NCBI GenBank assembly: GCA_003663045.1
Contig: QMZG01000087.1
Location: 1 to 5,406, forward strand
Direction of reading: 5' to 3'
Origin: Candidatus Altarchaeales archaeon
Lineage (GTDB): Archaea; Altiarchaeota; Altiarchaeia; IMC4; QMZM01
DNA: 5,406 nt
How positions within the stretch are numbered: the first letter of the stretch is position 1; the number at the start of each line of letters is the position of its first letter. The notes under the pieces were generated by a model. It ran no database searches. It saw only the letters and a program-made list of their open reading frames with translations, and had not been told where the DNA came from. Shown piece by piece: positions 1-5,198 of this stretch. The position numbers and the translations under genes were made by a program.

Positions 1-224
1 ACTTAATATCCTTAGCTGGAGATAATGCATTTATCATGATCCCCATAAAATTATCCATAATATTACTTGCCTTGTATTTCATAGAAAGATGGTATGAAGA
101 AGAAAAAAAGGAAAATAATCGCTGTAAACACAATACACTTTATACTGTAATAAAATTGGTGATCTTCATTATCGGCATCGGCCCGGGAATTAGAAACACA
201 TTGCTGCCGGCCCTGAAGCTGTGA
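1..224 (+). CDS. DUF63 family archaeal membrane protein, C-terminal part (5' end outside the window)
   Basis: The reading frame is open from the left edge (first full codon at position 3) to TGA at 222-224, giving 73 residues with no need for an internal start. Two hydrophobic stretches are visible, one around IPIKLSIILLALYFI and one around TVIKLVIFIIGIGPGI. They are separated by a charged, lysine- and glutamate-rich loop and look like the last two membrane helices of a longer protein. The ending, G-x-GPG-x-RN-x-L followed by a few residues, resembles the conserved C-terminus I associate with DUF63 (COG3356), an archaeal integral membrane family of unknown function. The ATG at position 36 lies inside the conserved region, so it is unlikely to be the true start. 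The family call rests on recall of the tail motif; the membrane nature is directly visible. Confidence 0.7.
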   Translation, partial: LISLAGDNAFIMIPIKLSIILLALYFIERWYEEEKKENNRCKHNTLYTVIKLVIFIIGIGPGIRNTLLPALKL

Positions 225-269
225 GATTCCAATTTTTATACCTGCGCTCCTAATTTTAATACCACATTA

Positions 270-296
270 AATAAATCCTATCAATCTTGATTTATT
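270..296. repeat. Perfect inverted repeat AATAAATC / GATTTATT
   Basis: Arms at 270-277 and 289-296 are exact reverse complements, separated by 11 bases. The core ATAAATC recurs at 313-319 and 469-475 on the + strand and as GATTTAT at 289-295 and 378-384. The symmetry and spacing would suit a dimeric DNA-binding protein. The arms could equally form a weak A/T hairpin. No function can be read from the sequence. Confidence 0.55.
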
Positions 297-310
297 GTGA
301 GGTTAATTCC

Positions 311-318
311 CTATAAAT
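311..318 (+). promoter_or_regulatory. Candidate TATA box upstream of the possible structured RNA
   Basis: CTATAAAT resembles the archaeal TATA element. With the usual spacing of about 25 bases it would start transcription near 338-342, where the outer stem of the possible structured RNA begins. The bases just upstream (TTAATTCC) are not a good purine-rich BRE, which weakens the case. It could serve a separate small RNA or a long leader of the uL3 operon. Confidence 0.35.
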
Positions 319-336
319 CCAATAATTTTGGATGGA

Positions 337-459
337 TTGGAGGGGTCAGGACACGACTGACCTACGGTCAGGTTCTTGATTTATATGGGGAGATAAAATA
401 CAATGAGTTCGTGATTTTTAGTTATACCCCGTCAGGTTCATTACCCCCCTCAATTTTTT
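337..459 (+). ncRNA. Possible structured RNA or operon leader ending in a T6 tract
   Basis: The proposed fold has three stems. The outer stem pairs TTG-AGGGG (337-345, G340 bulged) with CCCCTCAA (446-453). An inner hairpin is CTGACC-TAC-GGTCAG (357-371). A second inner stem pairs 385-390 (ATGGGG) with 427-432 (CCCCGT), with one G-U pair. The outer stem is followed at once by six T (454-459), as in archaeal termination. A TATA-like box lies about 25 bases before the stem. No match to 5S rRNA, SRP RNA, RNase P RNA, tRNA or C/D-box RNA was recognised. The fold was built by eye from one sequence, so it may be chance pairing in a G- and C-run region. Confidence 0.3.
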
Positions 460-493
460 AGTAACAGAATAAATCGAAATAATACAGAAATAA

Positions 494-524
494 ATAAGAA
501 ATATAAGAAAAGCATAAGAAAAGC
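494..524 (+). repeat. ATAAGAAA repeats in the uL3 leader
   Basis: ATAAGAAAAGC occurs as an exact 11-base tandem repeat at 503-513 and 514-524. A shorter related copy, ATAAGAAAT, lies at 494-502. The repeat occupies the bases directly before the uL3 start codon and overlaps the candidate TATA box. It may be slippage in an A-rich tract, or a purine-rich element helping ribosome access if the transcript has a leader. Confidence 0.6.
499..506 (+). promoter_or_regulatory. Candidate TATA box for the uL3 operon (leaderless start)
   Basis: AAATATAA is centred about 25-26 bases before the ATG of uL3, the usual TATA-to-start-site distance in archaea, so transcription could begin at the start codon itself. 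This fits the lack of any Shine-Dalgarno sequence before uL3 (AAAAGCAAG-ATG). The surrounding DNA is so A-rich that a chance match is possible. The alternative is a longer leader from the TATA-like sites at 311-318 or 380-387 (TTTATATG). Confidence 0.45.
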
Positions 525-527
525 AAG

Positions 528-1517
528 ATGGCTAAGCACAGTAAACCCAGAGCCGGTTCATTAGCCTTTAGGCCAAGAAAGAGGGCAAAAAAGGAGACCC
601 CAAGAATACACTCTTGGGTAGATTCTGGAGAAACTAAACCATTGGGCTTTGCTGGGTACAAGGCAGGGATGACACATGTTCTGGCAATTGATCATAGAAA
701 GAATAGCCCTACCTCTGGCTTAGAGATATCCATCCCAGTTACCGTTATTGACACACCACCACTGGTAGTAGCTGGAATCAGGGCATATGTAAATGGCTAT
801 CTTGGAAAAGAGACCTTTACAGACATATTTTCAATGGATTTGAGCGATGATATTAAAAGAAAAATTAGATTACCAAAAAAGATAGATATACAAAAGAGAT
901 TAAAGGAGATGGAAGAGAACTTAGAAAAGATTGAGGACATTAGGTTGATAGTCCAAACTCAGCCCAGATTGACATCATTGGGAAAAAGGAAACCCGATAT
1001 TATGGAGATTGCCATCGGTGGAAATCTAAAGGAAAAATTTGAATTTGCCAAGAAAATGCTCGGGAAGGAAATAGATGTAGAAGAGGTACTTAGTGAAAAT
1101 AGATTTGTTGATGTAACAGCGGTTACAAAAGGTAAGGGATTCCAGGGCGTGATCAAGAGATTTGGAACAAGAAAACAGCCAAGAAAGGCGGGAAAGGGAA
1201 GAAGGCACATAGGATCGGGAGGCTCTTGGAAACCGGCCAGAAAGCTGTGGACAGAACCCCTTCCTGGACAATTGGGATATCATACTAGAACGGAATATAA
1301 TAAAGTGGTTCTCGGTATTGGAAAGGAAGGCAAGGATGTAACGCCAAAAGGGGATTTCCTTCACTATGGCCCAATAAAGGGATCCTATGTGTTACTCTCT
1401 GGCTCAATTCCAGGACCTGCTAAAAGATTAATAAGGTTAAGTAATGCCAGACGTCCAAAAAAGGATGTTAATTTTGAGATAACTCACATTAATGTATCAT
1501 CTAAGCAGGGTAGATAA
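528..1517 (+). CDS. rpl3: 50S ribosomal protein uL3
   Basis: This is the large-subunit protein uL3 (archaeal/eukaryotic type, 329 residues, close to the usual archaeal length). It is an early-assembly protein whose loop reaches toward the peptidyl-transferase centre. Visible landmarks are the basic N-terminus MAKHSKPRAGSLAFRPRKRA, GYKAGMTH (43-50), the core signature TKGKGFQGVIKRFG (200-213), the tryptophan-bearing loop GSWKPAR (232-238), and GYHTRTEYNK (250-259). The loop reads G-S-W-K-P, where other archaea and eukaryotes often have G-P-W or G-A-W and, in yeast, His after the Trp. The ATG at 528 gives the expected family N-terminus, although no Shine-Dalgarno precedes it. It is the first gene of the five-gene ribosomal operon; uL4 follows after 24 bases. 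Confidence 0.97.
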   Translation: MAKHSKPRAGSLAFRPRKRAKKETPRIHSWVDSGETKPLGFAGYKAGMTHVLAIDHRKNSPTSGLEISIPVTVIDTPPLVVAGIRAYVNGYLGKETFTDIFSMDLSDDIKRKIRLPKKIDIQKRLKEMEENLEKIEDIRLIVQTQPRLTSLGKRKPDIMEIAIGGNLKEKFEFAKKMLGKEIDVEEVLSENRFVDVTAVTKGKGFQGVIKRFGTRKQPRKAGKGRRHIGSGGSWKPARKLWTEPLPGQLGYHTRTEYNKVVLGIGKEGKDVTPKGDFLHYGPIKGSYVLLSGSIPGPAKRLIRLSNARRPKKDVNFEITHINVSSKQGR

Positions 1518-1541
1518 TAGGAAATAGAGGATAAATTAACA

Positions 1542-2339
1542 ATGATTAGTGTGTATTCACTCAAAGGAAAGGTGGTGGGAAAGATAGAACTTCCAAATAT
1601 ATTCCAGACAGAATATAGACCAGATCTCATTCAGAGGGCAGTAATTGCATTTCAGAGTAATAAGAGGCAATCCTATGGTGTTTCAGAAGGAGCCGGAATG
1701 AAAACCAGCGCAGATTACTTTGGAAGAAGAAGAGGCGTCTATAGACAAACTATAAACAGGGGGATGAGCAGGCTACCAAGAGAAAAAACCGGCGGCGGTG
1801 GTCTAGGAAAGGTAAGAATGGTACCTCAATCTGTTGGTGGAAGAAGGGCACATCCACCAAAGGGGAAGGACTGGAGAAAGAGGATTAATAACAAGGAGTA
1901 CGTCATAGCGTTAAAATCTGCGGTGGCTGCCACAAAGAACAGGGAATTCCTGAAAGAGAGGGGTCATATAATAGAGGATGTAAAGGAAATTCCACTTATT
2001 GTTGAGGATTCAATAGAAAAATTAAACAAGACCAAGGAGGTAGTTAAGGTATTAAGGGCACTTGGTCTTGGTAGTGAACTTGAAAGGGTAAAGGAAAAGA
2101 AAATCAGGTCTGGAAGGGGCAAGAGTCGTGGCAGAAAATATAAGAAAAGGAAGAGTGCTCTGATAGTGATAAATGAAGACTTCGGAATAAAGAAATCTGC
2201 AAGAAATATTCCCGGGATTGATATTGCAAGATTGGATGAATTAGATATTGAACTACTTGCACCTGGAACACATGCAGGTAGATTGACTATATGGACAAAA
2301 TCCGCTATAGAGAATATTGATAAGATTGCTGAAACATAG
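1542..2339 (+). CDS. rpl4: 50S ribosomal protein uL4
   Basis: This is uL4 of the archaeal/eukaryotic type (265 residues), which binds 23S rRNA and sends a long loop into the polypeptide exit tunnel. The N-terminal strand MISVYSLKGKVVGKIELPNIF is followed by the glycine- and arginine-rich loop (about 45-110), including the GRRRGVYRQ segment and GGRRAHPPK (99-107). After the globular part come RGRKYKKRKSALIV (196-209) and the family-typical C-terminal stretch NIPGIDIARLDELDIELLAPG (222-242). A GAGG at 1527-1530, 11 bases before the ATG, is the clearest Shine-Dalgarno-like site in the ribosomal operon. The gene ends one base before the chosen uL23 start. In bacteria uL4 represses its own operon; nothing in this sequence shows that here. 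Confidence 0.97.
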   Translation: MISVYSLKGKVVGKIELPNIFQTEYRPDLIQRAVIAFQSNKRQSYGVSEGAGMKTSADYFGRRRGVYRQTINRGMSRLPREKTGGGGLGKVRMVPQSVGGRRAHPPKGKDWRKRINNKEYVIALKSAVAATKNREFLKERGHIIEDVKEIPLIVEDSIEKLNKTKEVVKVLRALGLGSELERVKEKKIRSGRGKSRGRKYKKRKSALIVINEDFGIKKSARNIPGIDIARLDELDIELLAPGTHAGRLTIWTKSAIENIDKIAET

Positions 2340-2340
2340 A

Positions 2341-2601
2341 ATGGATCCACATGAGGTAATCCTTTATCCATTGATGGGGGAAAAAGCCACTATGCTGAGG
2401 GAAAAGGAAAATAAACTAAGTTTCATAGTTAGTAAAAATTCAACCAAGAAGGATATAAAGGAGGCTATTGAGTCATTATACAATGTGAAGGTTATCAAGG
2501 TAAATACCATGATAACAATTGAAGGCAAGAAGAAGGCACATGTTAGATTAGATCCCAAGGATTCGGCGGAGGAGGTAGCCTCTCACTTCGGTGTCTTATA
2601 A
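2341..2601 (+). CDS. rpl23: 50S ribosomal protein uL23
   Basis: This is uL23, which sits at the exit of the nascent-peptide tunnel and is a docking site for SRP and other factors. The 86-residue product is normal for archaea. The sequence follows the family closely: MDPHEVILYPLMGEKA at the N-terminus, ENKLSFIV, then a helix (KKDIKEAIESLYNVKVIKVNT, 35-55) and the basic strand GKKKAHVRL, ending in FGVL. The ATG at 2341 is preferred over the in-frame ATG at 2317: family members begin M-D-P/A, and the earlier start would overlap uL4 by 23 bases and add MIRLLKHR. There is no convincing Shine-Dalgarno, so translation is probably coupled to uL4, whose stop is one base away. Confidence 0.95.
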   Translation: MDPHEVILYPLMGEKATMLREKENKLSFIVSKNSTKKDIKEAIESLYNVKVIKVNTMITIEGKKKAHVRLDPKDSAEEVASHFGVL

Positions 2602-2626
2602 ATCAACCCTTCTTTTAAAGTTTGAA

Positions 2627-3355
2627 ATGGGAAAAAGAATAATACCACAGAGGAGGGGACGTGGAGGTCCCAGGTACAGGGCGCCATCACACAGGTTTAA
2701 AGGTAGTGTGAGGTATCCCAAAAGAACTGCCTATAAAGAGGGCATAGGTGGTCAGGTTATCAGCATAGAGCATGATCCAGGGAGGTCTGCACCAATAGCC
2801 AAGATACTATTGGAGAATTTTGAAGAGATCCAACTTATAGCCTCCGAAGGTCTTCAAGTTGGTCAATGGATCGAGATAGGTGAAAAGGCAGGGGTTGATA
2901 ACGGGAATATATTGCCTTTAGGAAAGATAACCGAGGGAACATCTGTTCACAACATCGAGCTCCATCCCGGAGATGGTGGAAAGATTGTAAGGGCATCTGG
3001 CACCTTCGCCTATATTGTTTCGCATGAGAAAGAATCTGGATTGACCTACCTCAGATTACCTTCAAAGAAAACCATTGCGGTGAATAGCAATTCCAGGGCC
3101 ACTATAGGCAGGGTTGCGGGTGGAGGTAGAATAGAAAAGCCATTGGTTCATGCGGGTCAGGCATACTATAAGCATAAGGCAAGGAACAAACAATACCCCA
3201 AGGTTAGAGGGGTAGCAATGAATCCAGTGGATCATCCTCATGGTGGGGGTGCACATGGATATACTGGAAGATCATCTTCTGTTTCGAGAAATACACCGCC
3301 CGGCAGGAAGGTTGGTCATATGGCACCAAAAAGAACTGGAAGGAAAAAGAGATAA
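2627..3355 (+). CDS. rpl2: 50S ribosomal protein uL2
   Basis: This is uL2, a primary 23S rRNA-binding protein beside the peptidyl-transferase centre, needed for subunit association. At 242 residues it is of ordinary archaeal length. The N-terminus MGKRIIPQRRGRG is the archaeal/eukaryotic signature and decides the start at 2627. An in-frame GTG at 2591 would add twelve atypical residues and overlap uL23 by 11 bases. Other landmarks are SVHNIE (106-111), the glycine-rich AGGGR segment (164-168), and the hallmark VDHPHGGG (201-208), whose histidine H205 lies near the catalytic centre. The C-terminus is strongly basic (GRKVGHMAPKRTGRKKR). No Shine-Dalgarno is visible in the 25-base gap upstream, and uS19 follows after 2 bases. 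Confidence 0.97.
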   Translation: MGKRIIPQRRGRGGPRYRAPSHRFKGSVRYPKRTAYKEGIGGQVISIEHDPGRSAPIAKILLENFEEIQLIASEGLQVGQWIEIGEKAGVDNGNILPLGKITEGTSVHNIELHPGDGGKIVRASGTFAYIVSHEKESGLTYLRLPSKKTIAVNSNSRATIGRVAGGGRIEKPLVHAGQAYYKHKARNKQYPKVRGVAMNPVDHPHGGGAHGYTGRSSSVSRNTPPGRKVGHMAPKRTGRKKR

Positions 3356-3357
3356 AA

Positions 3358-3768
3358 ATGGCAAAAAAGAAATTTACATACAGGGGATACAGCATTGAGG
3401 AATTACAGGCCATGTCTATGGACGAATTGGTAGATATAATGCCTTCAAGAATAAGGAGATCATTAAAAAGAGGATTCACAGAAATGCAGAAAAAATTAAT
3501 TACCAGAATAAGAAAATCCAGGAAGGATATGGAGGAGGGTAAAAAAATAAAGCCAATAAGAACACATTGCAGGGATATGCCCATAATTCCGGAGATGGTC
3601 GGCTTAGAGTTTGAGATTTATAATGGAAAGGAATTCCTTAGGGTAGAGATAAAGCCGGAGATGCTCGGTCAGTATCTTGGGGAATTTTCTATGAACAGAA
3701 AGCCGGTAAAGCACAGCTCTCCCGGTGTAGGTGCAACGAGGTCTTCATTATTTGTCCCACTCAAATAA
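3358..3768 (+). CDS. rps19: 30S ribosomal protein uS19
   Basis: This is uS19, a protein of the small-subunit head that contacts tRNA and the inter-subunit bridges. At 136 residues it is of archaeal size, longer than the roughly 90-residue bacterial form because of an N-terminal extension (about 1-60) rich in Lys and Arg. The conserved core is clear: IRTHCRDMPIIPEMVG (67-82), YNGKEF (88-93), YLGEFS (106-111) and KHSSPGVGATRSS (118-130). A purine-rich stretch ending uL2 (GGAAAAAGAGAT) is the only ribosome-binding candidate. This is the last ribosomal gene here: the uL22 gene that normally follows is absent, and a stem-loop with a T-run comes next. Confidence 0.97.
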   Translation: MAKKKFTYRGYSIEELQAMSMDELVDIMPSRIRRSLKRGFTEMQKKLITRIRKSRKDMEEGKKIKPIRTHCRDMPIIPEMVGLEFEIYNGKEFLRVEIKPEMLGQYLGEFSMNRKPVKHSSPGVGATRSSLFVPLK

Positions 3769-3786
3769 GGCAATCAAATAAGGTAA
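3761..3786 (+). repeat. 13-base tandem duplication across the uS19 stop
   Basis: TCAAATAAGGCAA (3761-3773) is followed directly by TCAAATAAGGTAA (3774-3786), with one mismatch. The first copy contains the last codons and TAA stop of uS19. The unit length is not a multiple of three, so the second copy is out of frame and untranslated. It looks like a recent duplication at the end of the ribosomal operon. Confidence 0.75.
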
Positions 3787-3797
3787 TGACGCTTTGA

Positions 3798-3840
3798 TTT
3801 TAAGATCCCCGAGGGGAATTTGTGGCTCTTAAAGATTTTT
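3798..3840 (+). terminator. Possible terminator after the ribosomal operon
   Basis: An inner hairpin TCCCC-GA-GGGGA (3806-3817) is enclosed by an outer stem pairing TTTAAGA (3799-3805) with TCTTAAA (3827-3833). The 3' side of the hairpin carries an unpaired stretch at 3818-3826. Five T follow at 3836-3840. The position, between the last ribosomal gene and a separate TATA-like box, fits a transcript end. Archaea rely mainly on T-runs, so the stem may only assist. The two-base loop of the inner hairpin is tight and may open by one pair. Confidence 0.45.
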
Positions 3841-3869
3841 CCTATCTCAAATCCACGTCGAATTTCGCC

Positions 3870-3877
3870 AATATAGA
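3870..3877 (+). promoter_or_regulatory. Candidate TATA box for the shikimate kinase unit
   Basis: AATATAGA is centred about 25-26 bases before the ATG at 3899, so transcription would begin at or near that codon. The spacing is the same as between AAATATAA and the uL3 start. It supports 3899 over the upstream ATG at 3884, which would lie only about 10 bases from the box and outside the mRNA. This is an inference from spacing only. Confidence 0.45.
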
Positions 3878-3898
3878 ATTTCAATGAAATTTATGAAA

Positions 3899-4771
3899 AT
3901 GAGGGCCATGGCTATATCCCATGGAGCTGCAACAATAGTGAATGCTATCGCTACTGGAAAAGGGGCTGCATTTGGAATTTCGTTGGAAACAAGAGCAACC
4001 GTGGAATTGAACGAAACCGGAAAATTTTCTGCAAAGATTAGGGATTTCCCAGATGAGGACACCAAGCTTATGGAGTTATGTGCAAAAAAGGTTATAGATT
4101 ATTTTGGATTAAATTATGGTGCAGATATAGAGACAGAGAGTAATGTTCCCATTGCCACTGGATTAAAGAGCAGCAGCACCGCGGCAAATTCTGTAGTTCT
4201 GGCAACCATGAGTGCAATTGCTAAGGAGCATGGAGAAATCAAAGGAAAGGTTGATGATTTAACCCTAATCAATCTAGGGGTAGATGCTGCCCTGGAAGCC
4301 AATGTAACTGTAACGGGGGCCTTCGATGATGCCGCTGCCTCCTACCTGGGGGGTTTTGTGGTCACAGACAATAAGGAAAGGAAAATCCTTCGAAGCGGCA
4401 AGATGGAGCCACTTGATGTTTTGATTTTTGTTCCTAAGGAGAAAATTTATACAAGTAAGATTGATGTGAACAGGACTAAGTTATTATCGAGAGAGGTGAT
4501 GATCGCTTGGGAAGAGGCATCGAAAGGGAATCTTTATACTGCTATGACATTGAATGGCTTATTGTATTCTGCAACATTGGGGCAGGATACAGGAATTCCA
4601 TTAGCAGCATTAGGGGCGGGGGCAATTTCTGCAGGACTTTCGGGAACTGGACCTTCGGTAGTTGCGTTAACAAAGAATAATTCAGAAAAAATTGTAGAGG
4701 CATGGAGTGAATTTGATGGGAAGATTATAGAAGCAAAGGTAAATAATAAAAAAGCGGAGATTTTAGAATAA
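3899..4771 (+). CDS. aroK: Shikimate kinase, archaeal GHMP type
   Basis: The product should phosphorylate shikimate at O3 with ATP, a step toward chorismate and the aromatic amino acids. It belongs to the GHMP kinase superfamily, not to the bacterial AroK/AroL P-loop family. Seen from the 3899 start (290 residues) are the N-terminal NAIATGKGAAFGI (15-27), the ATP-binding motif PIATGLKSSSTAANS (84-98), TGAFDDAAASYLGG (139-152), and the C-terminal glycine motif LSGTGPS (247-253). In-frame ATGs exist at 3884, 3893, 3899 and 3908. I chose 3899 because it matches the N-terminal length of archaeal homologues as I recall them and sits correctly after a TATA-like box; 3884 would give 295 residues. 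Homoserine kinase is a GHMP relative, but the NAIATGKG and AFDDA motifs favour shikimate kinase. yjbQ follows after 4 bases. Confidence 0.92.
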   Translation: MRAMAISHGAATIVNAIATGKGAAFGISLETRATVELNETGKFSAKIRDFPDEDTKLMELCAKKVIDYFGLNYGADIETESNVPIATGLKSSSTAANSVVLATMSAIAKEHGEIKGKVDDLTLINLGVDAALEANVTVTGAFDDAAASYLGGFVVTDNKERKILRSGKMEPLDVLIFVPKEKIYTSKIDVNRTKLLSREVMIAWEEASKGNLYTAMTLNGLLYSATLGQDTGIPLAALGAGAISAGLSGTGPSVVALTKNNSEKIVEAWSEFDGKIIEAKVNNKKAEILE

Positions 4772-4775
4772 TAAA

Positions 4776-5198
4776 ATGGCGGTAATAACAAAGAATATCT
4801 CATTGGAGATGAAAGCTGAGACGGATATTGCAGATATCACCCGGGAGGTTCAGAGGGCTGTTTTGGAGAGTAAATTGAAAAATGGAATTGTTACCGTTTT
4901 TATTCCTGGATCAACTGGAGCGGTGAGTACAATGGAATACGAACCGGGCCTTTTAAAAGACATTCCAAGGGCATTGGAGGTAATCGCTCCTTCAAATATC
5001 GATTATGAACATCACAAGACCTGGCATGATGACAATGGAAAAAGTCATGTCAGATCCACATTCATTGGTTCCAGTTTAGTGATTCCTTTTATTGATGGTG
5101 AATTAACCCTGGGGACATGGCAGCAGATTGTGGTTATGAATCTGGACACATCACCGAGGAGAAGGGAAGTAATCCTGCAGATAATGGGTGAAGAATGA
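4776..5198 (+). CDS. YjbQ family protein (UPF0047)
   Basis: This is a 140-residue, soluble, single-domain protein of the YjbQ/UPF0047 family, often labelled secondary thiamine-phosphate synthase because some bacterial members can complement loss of that enzyme. The physiological role in archaea is not settled. Diagnostic stretches are FIPGSTGAVSTMEYEPG (42-58), EHHKTWHDDNGKSHVRS (78-94) with the conserved histidines H79, H80 and H91 that probably form the active or metal site, and GTWQQIVVMNLD (113-124). Length and motifs are complete. The ATG at 4776 lies 4 bases after the shikimate kinase stop. A GGAGA at 4756-4760 is rather far upstream to act as its ribosome site, so coupling is likely. 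Its last bases overlap the NadE start (ATGA, 5195-5198). Confidence 0.92.
   Translation: MAVITKNISLEMKAETDIADITREVQRAVLESKLKNGIVTVFIPGSTGAVSTMEYEPGLLKDIPRALEVIAPSNIDYEHHKTWHDDNGKSHVRSTFIGSSLVIPFIDGELTLGTWQQIVVMNLDTSPRRREVILQIMGEE

Larger units (their letters stand above)
225..527 (+). other. 303-base intergenic region before the uL3 operon, no credible protein gene
   Basis: This gap separates the DUF63 gene from uL3. It holds a T5 run just after the DUF63 stop (233-237), which may end that transcript. It also holds a perfect 8-base inverted repeat, a TATA-like box at 311-318, a GTCAG-rich block with competing hairpins, a GC-rich stem followed by T6, and an A-rich leader with an 11-base tandem repeat. 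The only long frame touching it on the minus strand (458-661) runs mostly antisense to the start of uL3 and looks like nothing known. The density of repeats suggests regulation or a small RNA rather than decayed coding DNA. Confidence 0.75.

Noticed and set aside
344..436. C/D-box guide RNA or SRP RNA in the GTCAGG-rich block
   Set aside because: A CTGA (possible D box) is present but no convincing C box pairs with it at the right distance. The GTCAGG resembles part of SRP RNA, but the conserved bases that should follow are missing.
225..527. CRISPR array or replication origin in the repeat-rich gap
   Set aside because: The repeats are only 6-11 bases with irregular spacing and mixed orientation. 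No origin-recognition box or cdc6 gene is seen.
458..661. Minus-strand frame with a hydrophobic C-terminal tail
   Set aside because: It is antisense to the start of uL3 and its A-rich leader. The apparent membrane segment is only the complement of that A-rich DNA.
959..1364. Two overlapping minus-strand frames of 83 and 112 codons
   Set aside because: Both lie wholly antisense to uL3, whose conserved motifs fix the coding strand. Their translations resemble no protein family.
2317..2340. Earlier ATG start for uL23
   Set aside because: It overlaps the end of uL4 and adds eight residues before the conserved M-D-P start.
1964..2371. Minus-strand frame of 135 codons rich in Ser, Leu and Phe
   Set aside because: This is the typical shadow of a Lys/Arg/Glu-rich gene, here uL4 and the start of uL23.
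2591..2626. Earlier GTG start for uL2
   Set aside because: It would overlap uL23 and add twelve residues not found in the family, whereas the ATG at 2627 gives the standard MGKR N-terminus.
3204..3584. Minus-strand frame of 126 codons with hydrophobic stretches
   Set aside because: It spans the uL2-uS19 junction antisense to both conserved genes, so no independent coding signal remains.
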